Of a DNA stretch of 8,723 nt, positions 1 through 5,585 are shown piece after piece. Source of the stretch: Acidimicrobiaceae bacterium. GTDB lineage: Bacteria; Actinomycetota; Acidimicrobiia; Acidimicrobiales; MedAcidi-G1. The position numbers were made by a program, and so were the translations under genes. The stretch's first letter is position 1, and every line of letters starts with the position of its first letter. Location of the stretch: positions 89,099 through 97,821 of the forward strand of contig PACE01000020.1 in assembly GCA_002699725.1 (NCBI GenBank), in the 5' to 3' direction. The notes under the pieces were generated by a model, which was given only the letters and a program-made list of their open reading frames with translations, did not search any database and had not been told where the DNA came from.

Positions 1-1704
1 GCCGGCCACGTCGACCACGGCAAGTCCACGCTCGTCGAGGCGCTCACCGGCACCGACCCCGACCGCTTCGCCGAGGAGAAGGCCCGGGGCCTCACGATCG
101 ACCTGGGCTTCGCCTCGACCACGCTGCCCTCGGGCGCCACGCTCTCGCTGGTCGACGTGCCCGGCCACGTCCGGTTCATCAAGAACATGCTGGCCGGCGT
201 GGGCGGCGTCGATGCCTGCCTCTTCGTGGTGGCGGCCACCGAGGGCTGGAAGCCGCAGTCCGAGGAACACCTCCGGATCCTGGAACTGCTCGACGTCCGC
301 CACGGCCTGGTGGCGCTGACCAAGGTCGGGATCGCCGACGATGACCTCGTCGAACTCGCCCACCTCGAGGTCGCAGAACGACTCGAGGGAACCTTCCTGG
401 AGGGAGCGCCGATCATCGACGTCGATGCGCCGGCAGGCATCGGCCTCGGCGTGCTGCGTTCGGCCCTCGACGTGCTGCTGGCAGACACCCCGACCTCGGC
501 GGACCTGGGCAGGCCACGGCTCTGGATCGACCGGTCGTTCGCCGCCAAGGGGTCGGGCACAGTGGTGACTGGCACCCTCACCGGCGGCTCCCTCGCCGTC
601 GACGACGAACTCGAACTCCACCCCCGGGGCGCCCGGGTCCGGGTCCGGGCACTCCAGAACCACCATGAGGCCCGCACCGACCTCCCACCCGGCAGCCGTT
701 GCGCCGTCAACCTGGTCGGCGTCGCCCACGACGAGGTGGTGCGCGGCGACGTCCTCGTCCGCCACGGCCAGTGGCACCTCACCACCGTCGTGGACGCCGA
801 CCTGGCGGTCCTCGACAGCCTCGGCCATCCCGTGTCCCGACGCGGCGCCTTCGTCGCCTACCTCGGCGCCGGCGAACACCCGGTGCGGCTCCGGATCCTC
901 GGCCCAGACGCCCTCGAGCCGGGTGCGGGTGGCCCGGTGCGGCTGTTCCTGCCCCATGCCCTGCCACTCCTACCCGGTGACCGCTTCGTGCTCCGGGAGA
1001 GCGGCCGGGCCGAGACGGTTGGTGGGGGCCAGGTGCTCGACGTCGACCCCCGAGAGCGGGCGTCCCGGGCACGGCCGGACCGATCCGTCGACCGGGTGGT
1101 CCGTGAACGCGGCTGGGTCCAAGTCGACGAACTCGAGCGGTTGACCGGCGAGCAACGCGACGCCGACCTCGGCGACTGGGTCGTCGACCCGGGCGCCCTC
1201 CAGGCGGCGATTGCCGGACTCCGCGCTGCGCTCGAGGAGGCCGGGCCGCTCGGGTTGGATCTGGCGGGCCTCGACGAACACGAGCGGGCCGCCGTCGAGC
1301 TCCTCGACGACGTCGTCGTGGACAGCGGCCGCCTGAGGCCCGTCGGCGCCGTCGACACGCTGGCCGACCACCCCTTCGTGGCCGAGTTGGCGGCGGCACC
1401 GTTCGCCCCCCCAGCCCCTGACGGCGTGGACCGCGCCGAGTTGCGCGAACTCGTGAGGCGCGGCGACGTGGTCGAGCAGGACGGCATCTTCTTCGCCGCC
1501 TCGGGCATCGAGGCCGCTGCGCGGCTGGCTGCCCGGCTCCTCGTCGAGCACCCCGGTGGGTTCACCGTGTCGATGTTCCGTGAGGCGGCGGGCAACACGC
1601 GCAAGCACGCCCTTCCCCTACTGGCCCGCCTCGATGGCACCGGCATCACCCGGCGGCGTGAGGCCCTCCGGATCGGAGGGCCTCGGCTTCCGAAGCCTGG
1701 CTGA
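1..1704 (+). CDS. selB: Selenocysteine-specific translation elongation factor SelB (5' end cut by window)
   Basis: SelB is a GTPase that delivers selenocysteinyl-tRNA to the ribosome at UGA codons marked by a SECIS hairpin. The frame is open from base 1, and the first visible residues, AGHVDHGKST, are the G1 P-loop, so only a few N-terminal residues are missing. A switch region EEKARGLTIDLGF and G3 DVPGH follow. Translation-factor beta-barrel domains come next (WIDRSFAAKGSGTVVTGTL and onward). The C-terminus ends in a winged helix of the type that binds the SECIS RNA (FTVSMFREAAGNTRKHALPL, then LDGTGITRRR). The visible 567 residues fit a SelB of about 570-630. One oddity is G4, which reads TKVG where NKxD or TKxD is expected. 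The gene implies that the organism makes selenoproteins; selA, selD and tRNA-Sec are not in the window. It converges on the nfeD/WhiB-fragment region. The methionine at 157 is internal, not the start. Confidence 0.95.
   Translation, partial: AGHVDHGKSTLVEALTGTDPDRFAEEKARGLTIDLGFASTTLPSGATLSLVDVPGHVRFIKNMLAGVGGVDACLFVVAATEGWKPQSEEHLRILELLDVRHGLVALTKVGIADDDLVELAHLEVAERLEGTFLEGAPIIDVDAPAGIGLGVLRSALDVLLADTPTSADLGRPRLWIDRSFAAKGSGTVVTGTLTGGSLAVDDELELHPRGARVRVRALQNHHEARTDLPPGSRCAVNLVGVAHDEVVRGDVLVRHGQWHLTTVVDADLAVLDSLGHPVSRRGAFVAYLGAGEHPVRLRILGPDALEPGAGGPVRLFLPHALPLLPGDRFVLRESGRAETVGGGQVLDVDPRERASRARPDRSVDRVVRERGWVQVDELERLTGEQRDADLGDWVVDPGALQAAIAGLRAALEEAGPLGLDLAGLDEHERAAVELLDDVVVDSGRLRPVGAVDTLADHPFVAELAAAPFAPPAPDGVDRAELRELVRRGDVVEQDGIFFAASGIEAAARLAARLLVEHPGGFTVSMFREAAGNTRKHALPLLARLDGTGITRRREALRIGGPRLPKPG
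1660..1697 (+). terminator. Tandem stem-loops in the last codons of selB, possible transcription terminator
   Basis: A perfect 11-bp inverted repeat (1660-1670 with 1674-1684) has a GAT loop. Immediately behind it is a second hairpin, GGCTT-CCG-AAGCC (1685-1697). Both lie within the last 15 codons of selB, whose stop is 1702-1704. There is no clear T-tract, as is common in GC-rich actinobacteria. The converging minus-strand frame ends at 1720, so the structure could stop transcription from either side. The terminator role is inferred from geometry only. Confidence 0.5.
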
Positions 1705-1719
1705 GATGTCACCCCAAGT

Positions 1720-1875
1720 TCAGGAGAACAGCCCGATCGTCCTCTGGCGTTCGACCTTGCCGGTCCCGTCCCAGATGCCGTAGATCTCACGGAACTGCAG
1801 CGCGTCGTCGAGGCACTCGCCACTCGCCGCGCAGTGTCCACAGACGGCCTTGGCCGAAGTTCCGCCGTCGGTCAG
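1720..1875 (-). pseudogene. C-terminal fragment of a WhiB-family iron-sulfur regulator, no N-terminal cysteine or normal start
   Basis: This 51-codon open stretch reads SAKAVCGHCAASGECLDDAL followed by QFREIYGIWDGTGKVERQR. It matches the C-terminal half of WhiB-like (Wbl) proteins, which bind a 4Fe-4S cluster and act with the primary sigma factor. The C-x2-C-x5-C spacing is right, and YGIWDG corresponds to the usual G[VI]WGG turn. The first of the four cluster cysteines and the N-terminal helix are absent, and neither other minus-strand frame just upstream supplies them. No ATG, GTG or TTG lies in frame; the first codon after the nfeD stop is CTG, with a G-rich run (GGGGG) about 5 bases before it. 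It is in the same frame as nfeD. The options are a decayed whiB remnant, a CTG-started product translated by coupling to nfeD, or an extension of NfeD by UGA readthrough. Homology to WhiB is fairly sure; expression is not. Confidence 0.65.
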
Positions 1876-3180
1876 TCAGTCCCCCGGGACCCGGGAGCGG
1901 TAGTCGCGGGCGCCGCCCTCCTCGGGAGCGACCTCGAGCCACAGTCCTTCGACGGCTACGACCCGGATCGGGGCACTGGCCTCGATGGGCGTCGCCCGGT
2001 TCGTGCGCGCCTTCCACACGGCCTCCCGAACACAAACCGTGCCCTCGGGGTCGACCGCATCGACGGCCGCACCTGACTCGCCGACTATCCAGTCGCGGCC
2101 AATGGTCGGGGTCGAGAACCGGGTGCGCACCATGGCGGGCATACCGGCGGACATGGCCGCAATCATCCCGACGAGGCCGACCCCGAGGGTGATCCACGAC
2201 ATCCCGACGCCGTCATACAGCGCGACGGAACCGACCACCAGGGAGGCCGTGGCGATCACGGTCCAGGCGCGCGGGACTCCCGTCTGGATGTCGACCGCAT
2301 AACCGAACATGGCCACCACGAGCAGGGCGATCGCCCACCAACGGGTCGGGAGCACGGCGAGGCCGTAGCACCCCAGCAGGAACGAACCGGCGCCGATGAC
2401 CCCGGCGATGCCGACCCCCGCCGTGAACAACTCGAAGACGAGCAGGCCGGCGCCGACGAGGAACAACAGGTACGCCACGGGAGCGCTGGCCGCCGTGTGG
2501 AACAGTTGGTCGACCAGGCCCGGCTTGTGGAAGCGGGTGCGAACCACCGGGACGGTTCCCGAACCCTCGGCTGCGGCGCCCTCGAATCCGGGAATCCCCC
2601 GCAGGTGCTCGAGGAGGACGGGCGAGGAACGTGCGAGCCCACGTTCGACCGCCTCGTCATGGCCGACGGTGCCGGCGACGAGGTCCGTGTCGGACGGCAG
2701 GCCGAAGGGCCTGCCGAAGCGCTCCAAGGGAGCCACCGGGTCGCCGAGGTCACCGAAGCGCGCCCCCGGGGCGATGCCCACGTCGTCGGCCAACCCGACC
2801 AACTGGGCCACAGCCCCTCTGGCACGGCTTCCCGAGGGACCCACCCAGAACGAGACCGGCACCGGCGAGCCCATGATCAACTCGGCCAGGGCCACGACCT
2901 CGTCGTCGGAAACGACCGAACCCCGGCTGTTGACCTGAAAGACGAGGGCGATGGTCTCCGCCGGGTCGACGCCTTCGAGGGCACCGGTCATGACCTCGAG
3001 CAGGACCGGGTCGAGCAGGCCGTCGACCTCGACCACGTCGATGACCAACGGTGCCTCGTGCGACTCGTGCTCCTCGTGGGCACCAGCCGGACCGACCGCC
3101 ACCAGCGGGGCGAGCACGGCGCCGGCCAACAGAGCGACGCCCAGCAGGAGTCGGGTGCGTCGGCACGCTGAACGGATCAT
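1876..3180 (-). CDS. NfeD-family membrane protein with degenerate ClpP-like (serine protease) domain
   Basis: The long NfeD class has an extracytoplasmic ClpP/SppA-like protease domain, several membrane helices and a C-terminal OB-fold, and usually partners a stomatin/flotillin membrane-scaffold protein. Here, over 434 residues, there is a signal peptide (about 1-34, cleavage near GPAGA-H), a short His/Glu-rich run HEEHESHE, a protease-like domain (about 45-200), hydrophobic helices (about 220-330), and the OB-fold with the recognisable ESGAAVDAVDPEGTVCV and REAVWKARTNR. The active site looks lost. Where active relatives read PSGARAASAG this protein reads PSGSRARGAV, with Gly at about 122 in place of the nucleophile Ser, and DTPGG is NSRGS. 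The ATG at 3180 is preferred over a TTG at 3219 because the signal peptide then starts directly at MIRSACRRTR; no strong ribosome site is seen. The gene lies 52 bases after the STAS gene and is probably cotranscribed with it. No stomatin gene is present in the window. Confidence 0.85.
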   Translation of the reverse strand: MIRSACRRTRLLLGVALLAGAVLAPLVAVGPAGAHEEHESHEAPLVIDVVEVDGLLDPVLLEVMTGALEGVDPAETIALVFQVNSRGSVVSDDEVVALAELIMGSPVPVSFWVGPSGSRARGAVAQLVGLADDVGIAPGARFGDLGDPVAPLERFGRPFGLPSDTDLVAGTVGHDEAVERGLARSSPVLLEHLRGIPGFEGAAAEGSGTVPVVRTRFHKPGLVDQLFHTAASAPVAYLLFLVGAGLLVFELFTAGVGIAGVIGAGSFLLGCYGLAVLPTRWWAIALLVVAMFGYAVDIQTGVPRAWTVIATASLVVGSVALYDGVGMSWITLGVGLVGMIAAMSAGMPAMVRTRFSTPTIGRDWIVGESGAAVDAVDPEGTVCVREAVWKARTNRATPIEASAPIRVVAVEGLWLEVAPEEGGARDYRSRVPGD

Positions 3181-3232
3181 CGGCAGTCCGGGGAGACGAG
3201 TGGGGCGAGCAGGGACCAACCAGCGTCGGGCC

Positions 3233-3574
3233 TCAGTCGACCTCGCCGAAGGTCGCAGCGGCCTCCTCGACCGACTCGCAGACCGGCACGATGCGATCGA
3301 AGCCAGTGGTGTGCAACAGGCGGGTCAGGGCCGGTCGGTCGCAGGCGACGGCCACGTCCCCGTCGTTCTCGCGGGCCCGGCGGATGCCGCCAATCAGCGC
3401 CCCGAGGCCTGCGGAGTCCATGAACGGCACCTCGGAGAGGTCGATGAGCACGTACTGGTGCTCGGCCAGGCCGATGAGGGCCTCGCGGAACTGGGCGACC
3501 GTGTAGGCATCGAGTTCTCCGACGGGTCGACACAACACGTATCCCTCACCAGATTCGACGACAATCTCGATCAC
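3233..3574 (-). CDS. STAS-domain protein, anti-anti-sigma factor (SpoIIAA/RsbV type)
   Basis: Proteins of this type bind an anti-sigma kinase of the SpoIIAB/RsbW kind and release its sigma factor. Binding is lost when the conserved serine is phosphorylated. This 113-residue protein is a single STAS domain: GELDAYTVAQFREAL (about 19-33), a central strand VLIDLSEVPFMD, then the phosphorylation loop DSAGLGALIG with Ser54 as the expected phosphosite. Its length is normal for the family. The GTG start at 3574 is supported by a good ribosome site, GAGGAGG, about 6 bases upstream. It precedes the nfeD-like gene on the same strand and is divergent from a receiver-domain gene. No kinase, PP2C phosphatase or sigma factor is in the window, so its partners are unknown. 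It could serve another STAS role, such as stressosome-like signalling. Confidence 0.9.
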   Translation of the reverse strand: MIEIVVESGEGYVLCRPVGELDAYTVAQFREALIGLAEHQYVLIDLSEVPFMDSAGLGALIGGIRRARENDGDVAVACDRPALTRLLHTTGFDRIVPVCESVEEAAATFGEVD

Positions 3575-3607
3575 CAGCGCCTCCTCGGTCGGCTCCCTAC
3601 GGCGGCG

Positions 3608-3613
3608 ATCGTA
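3608..3613 (-). promoter_or_regulatory. Candidate -10 element for the STAS-nfeD operon
   Basis: Read on the minus strand, TACGAT fits the actinobacterial -10 pattern TANNNT. It lies about 33 bases before the GTG of the STAS gene, leaving room for the ribosome site GAGGAGG in the leader. No convincing -35 hexamer is visible at the usual spacing. It sits in the 149-base divergent region shared with the receiver gene. Confidence 0.35.
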
Positions 3614-3710
3614 GACCGATCACGGCTGGTTGCGGTCCGCGGCCCACTCTCCCGTGGATCTGGCCCGCCGTCCCCGGCACTCTGGCACCCCGTCCCCTGA
3701 GACCCGAAGG

Positions 3711-3716
3711 TACGCT
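3711..3716 (+). promoter_or_regulatory. Candidate -10 element for the receiver gene, implying a leaderless mRNA
   Basis: TACGCT ends 7 bases before the GTG at 3724, and no Shine-Dalgarno sequence lies between them. This TANNNT-to-start spacing is the pattern known from leaderless actinobacterial genes, where transcription begins at the start codon. Support is positional only. Confidence 0.45.
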
Positions 3717-3723
3717 CCGGGCC

Positions 3724-4098
3724 GTGTCCATCGTGCTCCTCGCCACCGACGTCGACCGGGTCCACAACGAGGTCGAAGCCGCCCTCGACGGTGACCACGA
3801 CCTGGTCCGGGTCCATGCCGGCGCCGCTGTGCTCACCGCCGTTACCGAGCACGATCCTGCACTCGTCGTGCTCGACCTCCAGATCGGCAACATGGGTGGG
3901 ATAGCGGCCTGCCTCGACCTGCGCCTCGAACAGCGCGCCGGGCGCATCCCCGACCAGCGTGTCGTGATACTCCTCGACCGGGCGGCCGACGAGTGGCTGG
4001 CAGGGCAGGCCGAGGCCGATGCCTGGCTGGTCAAGCCGATCGATCCCCTGGCGTTGCGCAACACCGTCGACGAGGTCCTCGCCGCCGCTACGGCCTGA
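3724..4098 (+). CDS. Stand-alone response-regulator receiver (REC) domain protein
   Basis: The 124-residue protein consists of one CheY-like receiver domain with no attached output domain. Receiver domains accept phosphate from a histidine kinase on a central Asp. The phosphoacceptor is Asp51 in LVVLDLQIGNMGG, acidic-pocket residues are in LLATDVDR (Asp9, possibly Asp11), and the conserved Lys104-Pro105 is in AWLVKPIDP. The usual switch Ser/Thr after strand 4 seems absent (VVILLDRAADEW), and one of the two usual acidic-pocket positions is Thr8, so signalling may be atypical. The GTG start at 3724 puts the first beta strand at residue 3 and follows a -10-like hexamer by 7 bases. The gene diverges from the STAS gene and is followed 38 bases later by tRNA-Pro. 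The cognate kinase is unknown. A small phosphorylation-dependent switch working with the STAS protein is possible but unproven. Confidence 0.85.
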   Translation: MSIVLLATDVDRVHNEVEAALDGDHDLVRVHAGAAVLTAVTEHDPALVVLDLQIGNMGGIAACLDLRLEQRAGRIPDQRVVILLDRAADEWLAGQAEADAWLVKPIDPLALRNTVDEVLAAATA

Positions 4099-4125
4099 CG
4101 GGAGCCGGACGCCAACCGGTACCCT
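4095..4125 (+). promoter_or_regulatory. Candidate promoter of tRNA-Pro
   Basis: TACCCT at 4120-4125 lies 11 bases before the tRNA 5' end and could be the -10 box. CTGACG at 4095-4100, overlapping the stop codon of the receiver gene, is a possible -35 with a rather long spacer of 19 bases. The tRNA could instead be cotranscribed with the receiver gene. Confidence 0.3.
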
Positions 4126-4136
4126 TTCCCCGCACA

Positions 4137-4213
4137 CGGGTAGTGGCGCAGCTTGGTAGCGCGCCTCGTTCGGGACGAGGAGGTCGTGGGTTCAAATCCC
4201 GCCTACCCGACCA
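4137..4213 (+). tRNA. tRNA-Pro, anticodon CGG (reads CCG)
   Basis: The 77-base cloverleaf can be drawn completely. The acceptor stem is CGGGTAG/CTACCCG (7 bp), the D stem GCGC/GCGC with loop AGCTTGGTA, and the anticodon stem CCTCG/CGAGG with loop TTCGGGA. The variable loop is AGGTC and the T stem GTGGG/CCCGC with loop TTCAAAT. The discriminator A and an encoded CCA follow. Loop positions 34-36 are CGG, which pairs with the proline codon CCG, common in GC-rich genomes. The C1-G72 start is typical of bacterial tRNA-Pro. No repeat of its 3' end was noticed, so there is no sign of element integration. Confidence 0.96.
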
Positions 4214-4267
4214 TGGGGTCTCGGCGGACATGGGGAAGCCGTCGGTGGCGGATCGGAGCCGCATCGC

Positions 4268-5041
4268 TCACCCGGCCTTGCGGACCACCCAGGCTTCCTC
4301 AACGGGCCACTGTTGCGCCCACCCGAGGTCGACGAACGGGTAGAGGGTCTCGGTCATGTCGGCCGGTGGCCGGAGTTCGATGAGGTCCTCGACCTCGAAC
4401 CCGCACGTACGCAACAACCGGATGTGCTCACCGTGAGAGATGTGGAACTCGATGTCCGGAGAAGGGGTCCACTCGAAGCGGTGCATCCCGAACTGGGGCC
4501 GCAACAACTGATTTCCGGCCGGGGTCTCATCGTCGCCGAAGACGCAGAGCATCAACAGGACGGAGTTACCCAGGTAGACCAGGCGACCGCCGGGGCGCAG
4601 CACCCTCGCCGCTTCGGGTAGCCACCGGTACGGATCACACCAGATGGCGGCGCCGTACTCGGAGATCGCGAAGTCGAAGCTCTCGTCGTCAAAGGGCAAC
4701 CGCTCGGCGTCACCGTGGACGAGCGGGAAGCGGAGGTCGAACTCGTTCTGGAAGGCCGCTGCGGTCGCCAGTTGCGCCGCCGAGTTGTCGATCCCGACCG
4801 GTCGCCCTCCGCGTCGGGCCAGCCATGCCGACACGTAGGCCGTTCCACAACCCAATTCGACGACGTCACCACCTTCGAAGGATTCGAACAACCCGACGTC
4901 GCCTTCCGGCACCCCGTAGATCCCCCACCGCGGCTTGTCGTCGACCCACCCCTTTCGTCCGGACTCCACATACCCCTCTGCCCAACCATCCCAGACAGCC
5001 CGATTGGCCCGGACATGGTCCGACGCCTGCCCACGGTCCAT
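4268..5041 (-). CDS. Class I SAM-dependent methyltransferase, substrate unknown
   Basis: The 257-residue protein transfers a methyl group from S-adenosylmethionine to an unidentified acceptor. SAM-binding motif I is VVELGCGTAYVSAWLARRGG (about 60-79), followed by GIDNS, whose Asp85 should bind the ribose hydroxyls. GDAERLPFDDESFDFAISEY (motifs II/III) and ARVLRPGGRLVYLGN follow, as in Methyltransf_11/25 enzymes. The N-terminus RANRAVWDGWAEGYVESGRK is a typical lead-in, so the ATG at 5041 is preferred. An upstream in-frame extension to 5176 is possible but would read through a stem-loop and low-quality sequence, and a GTG lies directly before this ATG. Only 54 bases separate its stop from the convergent tRNA-Pro. 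It is probably a soluble cytoplasmic enzyme; its neighbours do not suggest a pathway. Confidence 0.88.
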   Translation of the reverse strand: MDRGQASDHVRANRAVWDGWAEGYVESGRKGWVDDKPRWGIYGVPEGDVGLFESFEGGDVVELGCGTAYVSAWLARRGGRPVGIDNSAAQLATAAAFQNEFDLRFPLVHGDAERLPFDDESFDFAISEYGAAIWCDPYRWLPEAARVLRPGGRLVYLGNSVLLMLCVFGDDETPAGNQLLRPQFGMHRFEWTPSPDIEFHISHGEHIRLLRTCGFEVEDLIELRPPADMTETLYPFVDLGWAQQWPVEEAWVVRKAG

Positions 5042-5062
5042 CACCCAATTGAACCACACATC

Positions 5063-5080
5063 CCATGAACGGTTCCATGG
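5063..5080. repeat. Imperfect palindrome upstream of the methyltransferase gene
   Basis: CCATGAAC followed by GGTTCCATGG folds as CCATG/CATGG plus AA/TT around a CGG loop, with one bulged C. It is centred about 30 bases before the methyltransferase ATG. It could be an operator or a leader hairpin; nothing else supports a role. Confidence 0.25.
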
Positions 5081-5134
5081 AGACTGCGGCGAAGACACCC
5101 ACCAGTTCAGTGGAACCGGGTCCCGGACGCGAAG

Positions 5135-5157
5135 GAACCCGCCCGAGGGGCGGGTTC
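5135..5157 (-). terminator. Strong stem-loop behind the 58-residue gene, likely terminator
   Basis: A perfect 10-bp stem, GAACCCGCCC/GGGCGGGTTC, closes a 3-base GAG loop. It lies 40 bases after the stop of the small minus-strand gene and upstream of the methyltransferase gene, the position expected for a terminator separating the two. The minus-strand tail is CTTCGCG without a T-run; the plus-strand tail, GCTCGTTCTC, is slightly more T-rich. A smaller palindrome, CCGGG-T-CCCGG, lies beside it at 5116-5126. Confidence 0.6.
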
Positions 5158-5196
5158 GCTCGTTCTCAATCCCCACCCGAAGGACAGGGGTGCGCC

Positions 5197-5373
5197 TCAG
5201 CGCAGGGTGGTCGGTCGCGGGCGGCGACCCGAGGGGCTCTTGGCGGCCGTGTCGGCCAGGGCCGAGATGGTCCGGACAACGGCGCCACTGACGCCGAAGC
5301 CGGTGCCGACGGCCTGGCGGACGAGCGAACGCACGTCGGAACCGGTCGTGTTGGTGGACTTCAAAGCACGCAT
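5197..5373 (-). CDS. Small protein of unknown function, 58 residues
   Basis: The reading frame starts at ATG 5373 with MRALKSTNTTGSDVRSLVRQ. A middle part rich in small and hydrophobic residues follows (AVGTGFGVSGAVVRTISALA), then a basic, proline-containing tail SPSGRRPRPTTLR. The middle could form an amphipathic or membrane-associating helix. There is no signal peptide, cysteine or known motif. Reasons to take it as a gene are the strong stem-loop 40 bases after its stop, a weak purine-rich stretch (GAAAGAA) before the ATG, a possible promoter further upstream, and protein-like composition in only this frame. The frame can be extended in-frame to 5430, but that part is arginine- and proline-rich without motifs. 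I do not recognise the family. It may be a histone-like or membrane-associated accessory peptide, but this is not established. Confidence 0.55.
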   Translation of the reverse strand: MRALKSTNTTGSDVRSLVRQAVGTGFGVSGAVVRTISALADTAAKSPSGRRPRPTTLR

Positions 5374-5419
5374 GGGCAGTTCTTTCGGTGAGGCGCCACG
5401 GACGAAGAACCGGGGCGCA

Positions 5420-5425
5420 CAGGTA
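5420..5425 (-). promoter_or_regulatory. Weak candidate -10 for the 58-residue gene
   Basis: On the minus strand TACCTG lies about 47 bases before the ATG, with TTGGCC about 15 bases further upstream as a possible -35. Both are weak matches and the spacing is short. Confidence 0.2.
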
Positions 5426-5487
5426 TGCACTTCATTCGGTGGCCAACACCCCGATCGGCCCGAATGGGCTGGTCAGCGGTGGTTACC

Positions 5488-5551
5488 CGTCGGTACCGGA
5501 CCGACGATGCAGCCTGCCGGGATCACCACCGATCTCCTCAGAGACAGTGGT
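5488..5551. other. Two hairpins in the gap after the sulfatase-family gene
   Basis: The 212-base gap 5374-5585 holds no convincing gene. It contains CGTCGGT/ACCGACG (5488-5494 with 5500-5506, loop ACCGG). It also contains a longer structure made of ACCAC/GTGGT (5525-5529 with 5547-5551) enclosing TCTC/GAGA (5533-5536 with 5541-5544). Lying downstream of the minus-strand hydrolase stop, one of these may be its terminator. Neither has a T-tract. Confidence 0.3.
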
Positions 5552-5585
5552 CACACCGCCGTCCCGCGTGGCAGGCAACGACCCT

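Noticed and set aside
858..1841. Minus-strand open frame of 327 codons opposite selB
   Set aside because: Serine/arginine/proline-rich translation without motifs; it is an antisense shadow of selB, whose own frame is well conserved.
3181..3219. TTG at 3219 as the nfeD start
   Set aside because: It would put 13 extra residues before a normal signal peptide beginning at the ATG at 3180.
4137..4213. tRNA-Pro as an integration (attachment) site
   Set aside because: No integrase gene and no second copy of the tRNA 3' end were found; the following genes look chromosomal.
4137..4213. selC (tRNA-Sec), because selB is nearby
   Set aside because: The anticodon is CGG, the acceptor stem is 7 bp and the variable loop is short, which fits tRNA-Pro and not tRNA-Sec.
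5042..5176. N-terminal extension of the methyltransferase by 45 residues
   Set aside because: The extension crosses the 5135-5157 stem-loop and lacks domain features; the ATG at 5041 gives a normal N-terminus.
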